From: Gulosibacter massiliensis
GTDB taxonomy: Bacteria > Actinomycetota > Actinomycetes > Actinomycetales > Microbacteriaceae
Direction of reading: 5' to 3'
Assembly: GCA_945949175.1 (NCBI GenBank)
Contig: CAMFDU010000005.1
Coordinates: 1-53,678, forward strand
Length of the DNA stretch: 53,678 nucleotides
Part shown: positions 53,293 to 53,678 of the stretch, one piece after another
Layout of the letters: every line of letters starts with the position of its first letter
How positions within the stretch are numbered: position 1 is the stretch's first letter
The notes under the pieces: model-generated
Told to the model about the DNA's origin: nothing
Databases searched by the model: none
What the model saw: the letters and a program-made list of their open reading frames with translations, nothing else
Made by a program: the position numbers and the translations under genes

Positions 53293-53678
53293 CTACCAAA
53301 CCCCCTAAGCCGACAACACGCCGAACCCCGTCAGGCGCTTCCAACTCCGGCGGACAAGACGACAGCGTTCTCGACCGCTGGAAACGTCAGGTCTCTCTAT
53401 TCCTCGTCGGACAGACGATCACGACCTTTGGCTCTTTCCTGGTGCAGTACGCCATCATGTGGCACCTGACACTCGAGACCAAATCGGGAATGGTCCTCGC
53501 GCTCGCCGCGATCTTCGGGTTCCTTCCGCAGGCAATCGTCTCGATTTTCGCTGGCGTTTGGGCCGACCGCGTCAACCGAAAGATCATGATCATCGTGTCG
53601 GATTCGGTGATCGCCCTGGCGACGTTGGGATTGGCTCTGCTCATGCTTTCTGGTGTGGACGACCTTTGGATCATCTTC
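53289..53678 (+). CDS. MFS transporter, N-terminal part
   Basis: An open reading frame cut by the window end, with 130 codons visible. After a 30-residue Pro/Thr/Ser-rich polar tail come helices with the MFS pattern: FLVGQTITTFGSFLVQYAIMWH, ALAAIFGFLPQAIVSIFAG and the loop-2 motif GVWADRVNRKIMI. It resembles the DHA-type/enterobactin-exporter-like group. GTG 53289 overlaps the previous stop. Its GC and codon use are closer to the core genes than to the four genes before it. Confidence 0.85.
   Translation, partial: MTTKPPKPTTRRTPSGASNSGGQDDSVLDRWKRQVSLFLVGQTITTFGSFLVQYAIMWHLTLETKSGMVLALAAIFGFLPQAIVSIFAGVWADRVNRKIMIIVSDSVIALATLGLALLMLSGVDDLWIIF

Overview
The window looks like the chromosome of a high-GC Gram-positive bacterium (Actinomycetota), most likely a compact-genome member of the Microbacteriaceae. 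The basis is inference from several signs: many GTG and TTG starts, an acidic N-terminal extension on NusG, a 32-residue bS22-type ribosomal protein, a Cgl0159-type aldolase in the inositol cluster, an orphan winged-helix protein typical of actinobacteria, several apparently leaderless promoters, and very short or overlapping gene junctions. No species can be named from this sequence alone.

Region 1 (1-10.5 kb) is a cell-surface glycan locus. It holds a sulfotransferase-like protein, tRNA-Arg(ACG), an exported alpha/beta-hydrolase-like protein, a 900+ residue Emb-like arabinosyltransferase candidate, a GT2 glycosyltransferase fused to a PaaK/CapK-type adenylate-forming enzyme, two divergently transcribed sugar-nucleotide epimerases separated by a promoter with a run of nine G, and a protein joining an FkbH-like HAD domain to a GtrA flippase-like membrane domain.

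Region 2 (10.5-25.9 kb) is catabolic. A GNAT gene and katG (with a one-base frameshift near its 3' end) precede a myo-inositol cluster: iolE-like, iolC, Cgl0159-type aldolase, iolB, a second Gfo/Idh/MocA dehydrogenase and iolD on the minus strand, with an iolG-like dehydrogenase and a LacI-family regulator divergent on the plus strand. A palindrome of LacI type sits in the divergent promoter. iolA and an inositol transporter are not in the window. Acetoacetyl-CoA synthetase, RidA, a TetR regulator and an SDR follow.

Region 3 (26-40.5 kb) is mixed housekeeping: GH3 lipoprotein, EamA transporter, SDR/DUF2867 protein, a psuG-psuK pseudouridine operon, photolyase, orphan winged-helix protein, upp, tadA, proC, bS22, glutaredoxin, Dabb protein, SRAP peptidase/DNA-crosslink protein, a MaoC pair, murB and an aspartate aminotransferase.

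Region 4 (40.6-46.6 kb) is the translation/secretion block tRNA-Trp - secE - nusG - rplK - rplA, then a two-component system, then an L10 leader with an attenuator-like terminator and rplJ-rplL. rpoB does not follow rplL; the next gene converges on it.

Region 5 (46.6-53.7 kb) has a saccharopine-dehydrogenase-family gene, a double GNAT protein and tRNA-Ser(GGA). Immediately after the tRNA lies a stretch of visibly lower GC with two regulator-plus-membrane-protein units (MarR + 8-TM protein; XRE + 7-TM protein + DUF418 + small-multidrug-export protein), running by 4-base overlap into an MFS transporter cut off by the window end. This is the best candidate for an undescribed system.

The only stretch over 300 bases without a protein gene is 1131-1449, which contains tRNA-Arg and its promoter.
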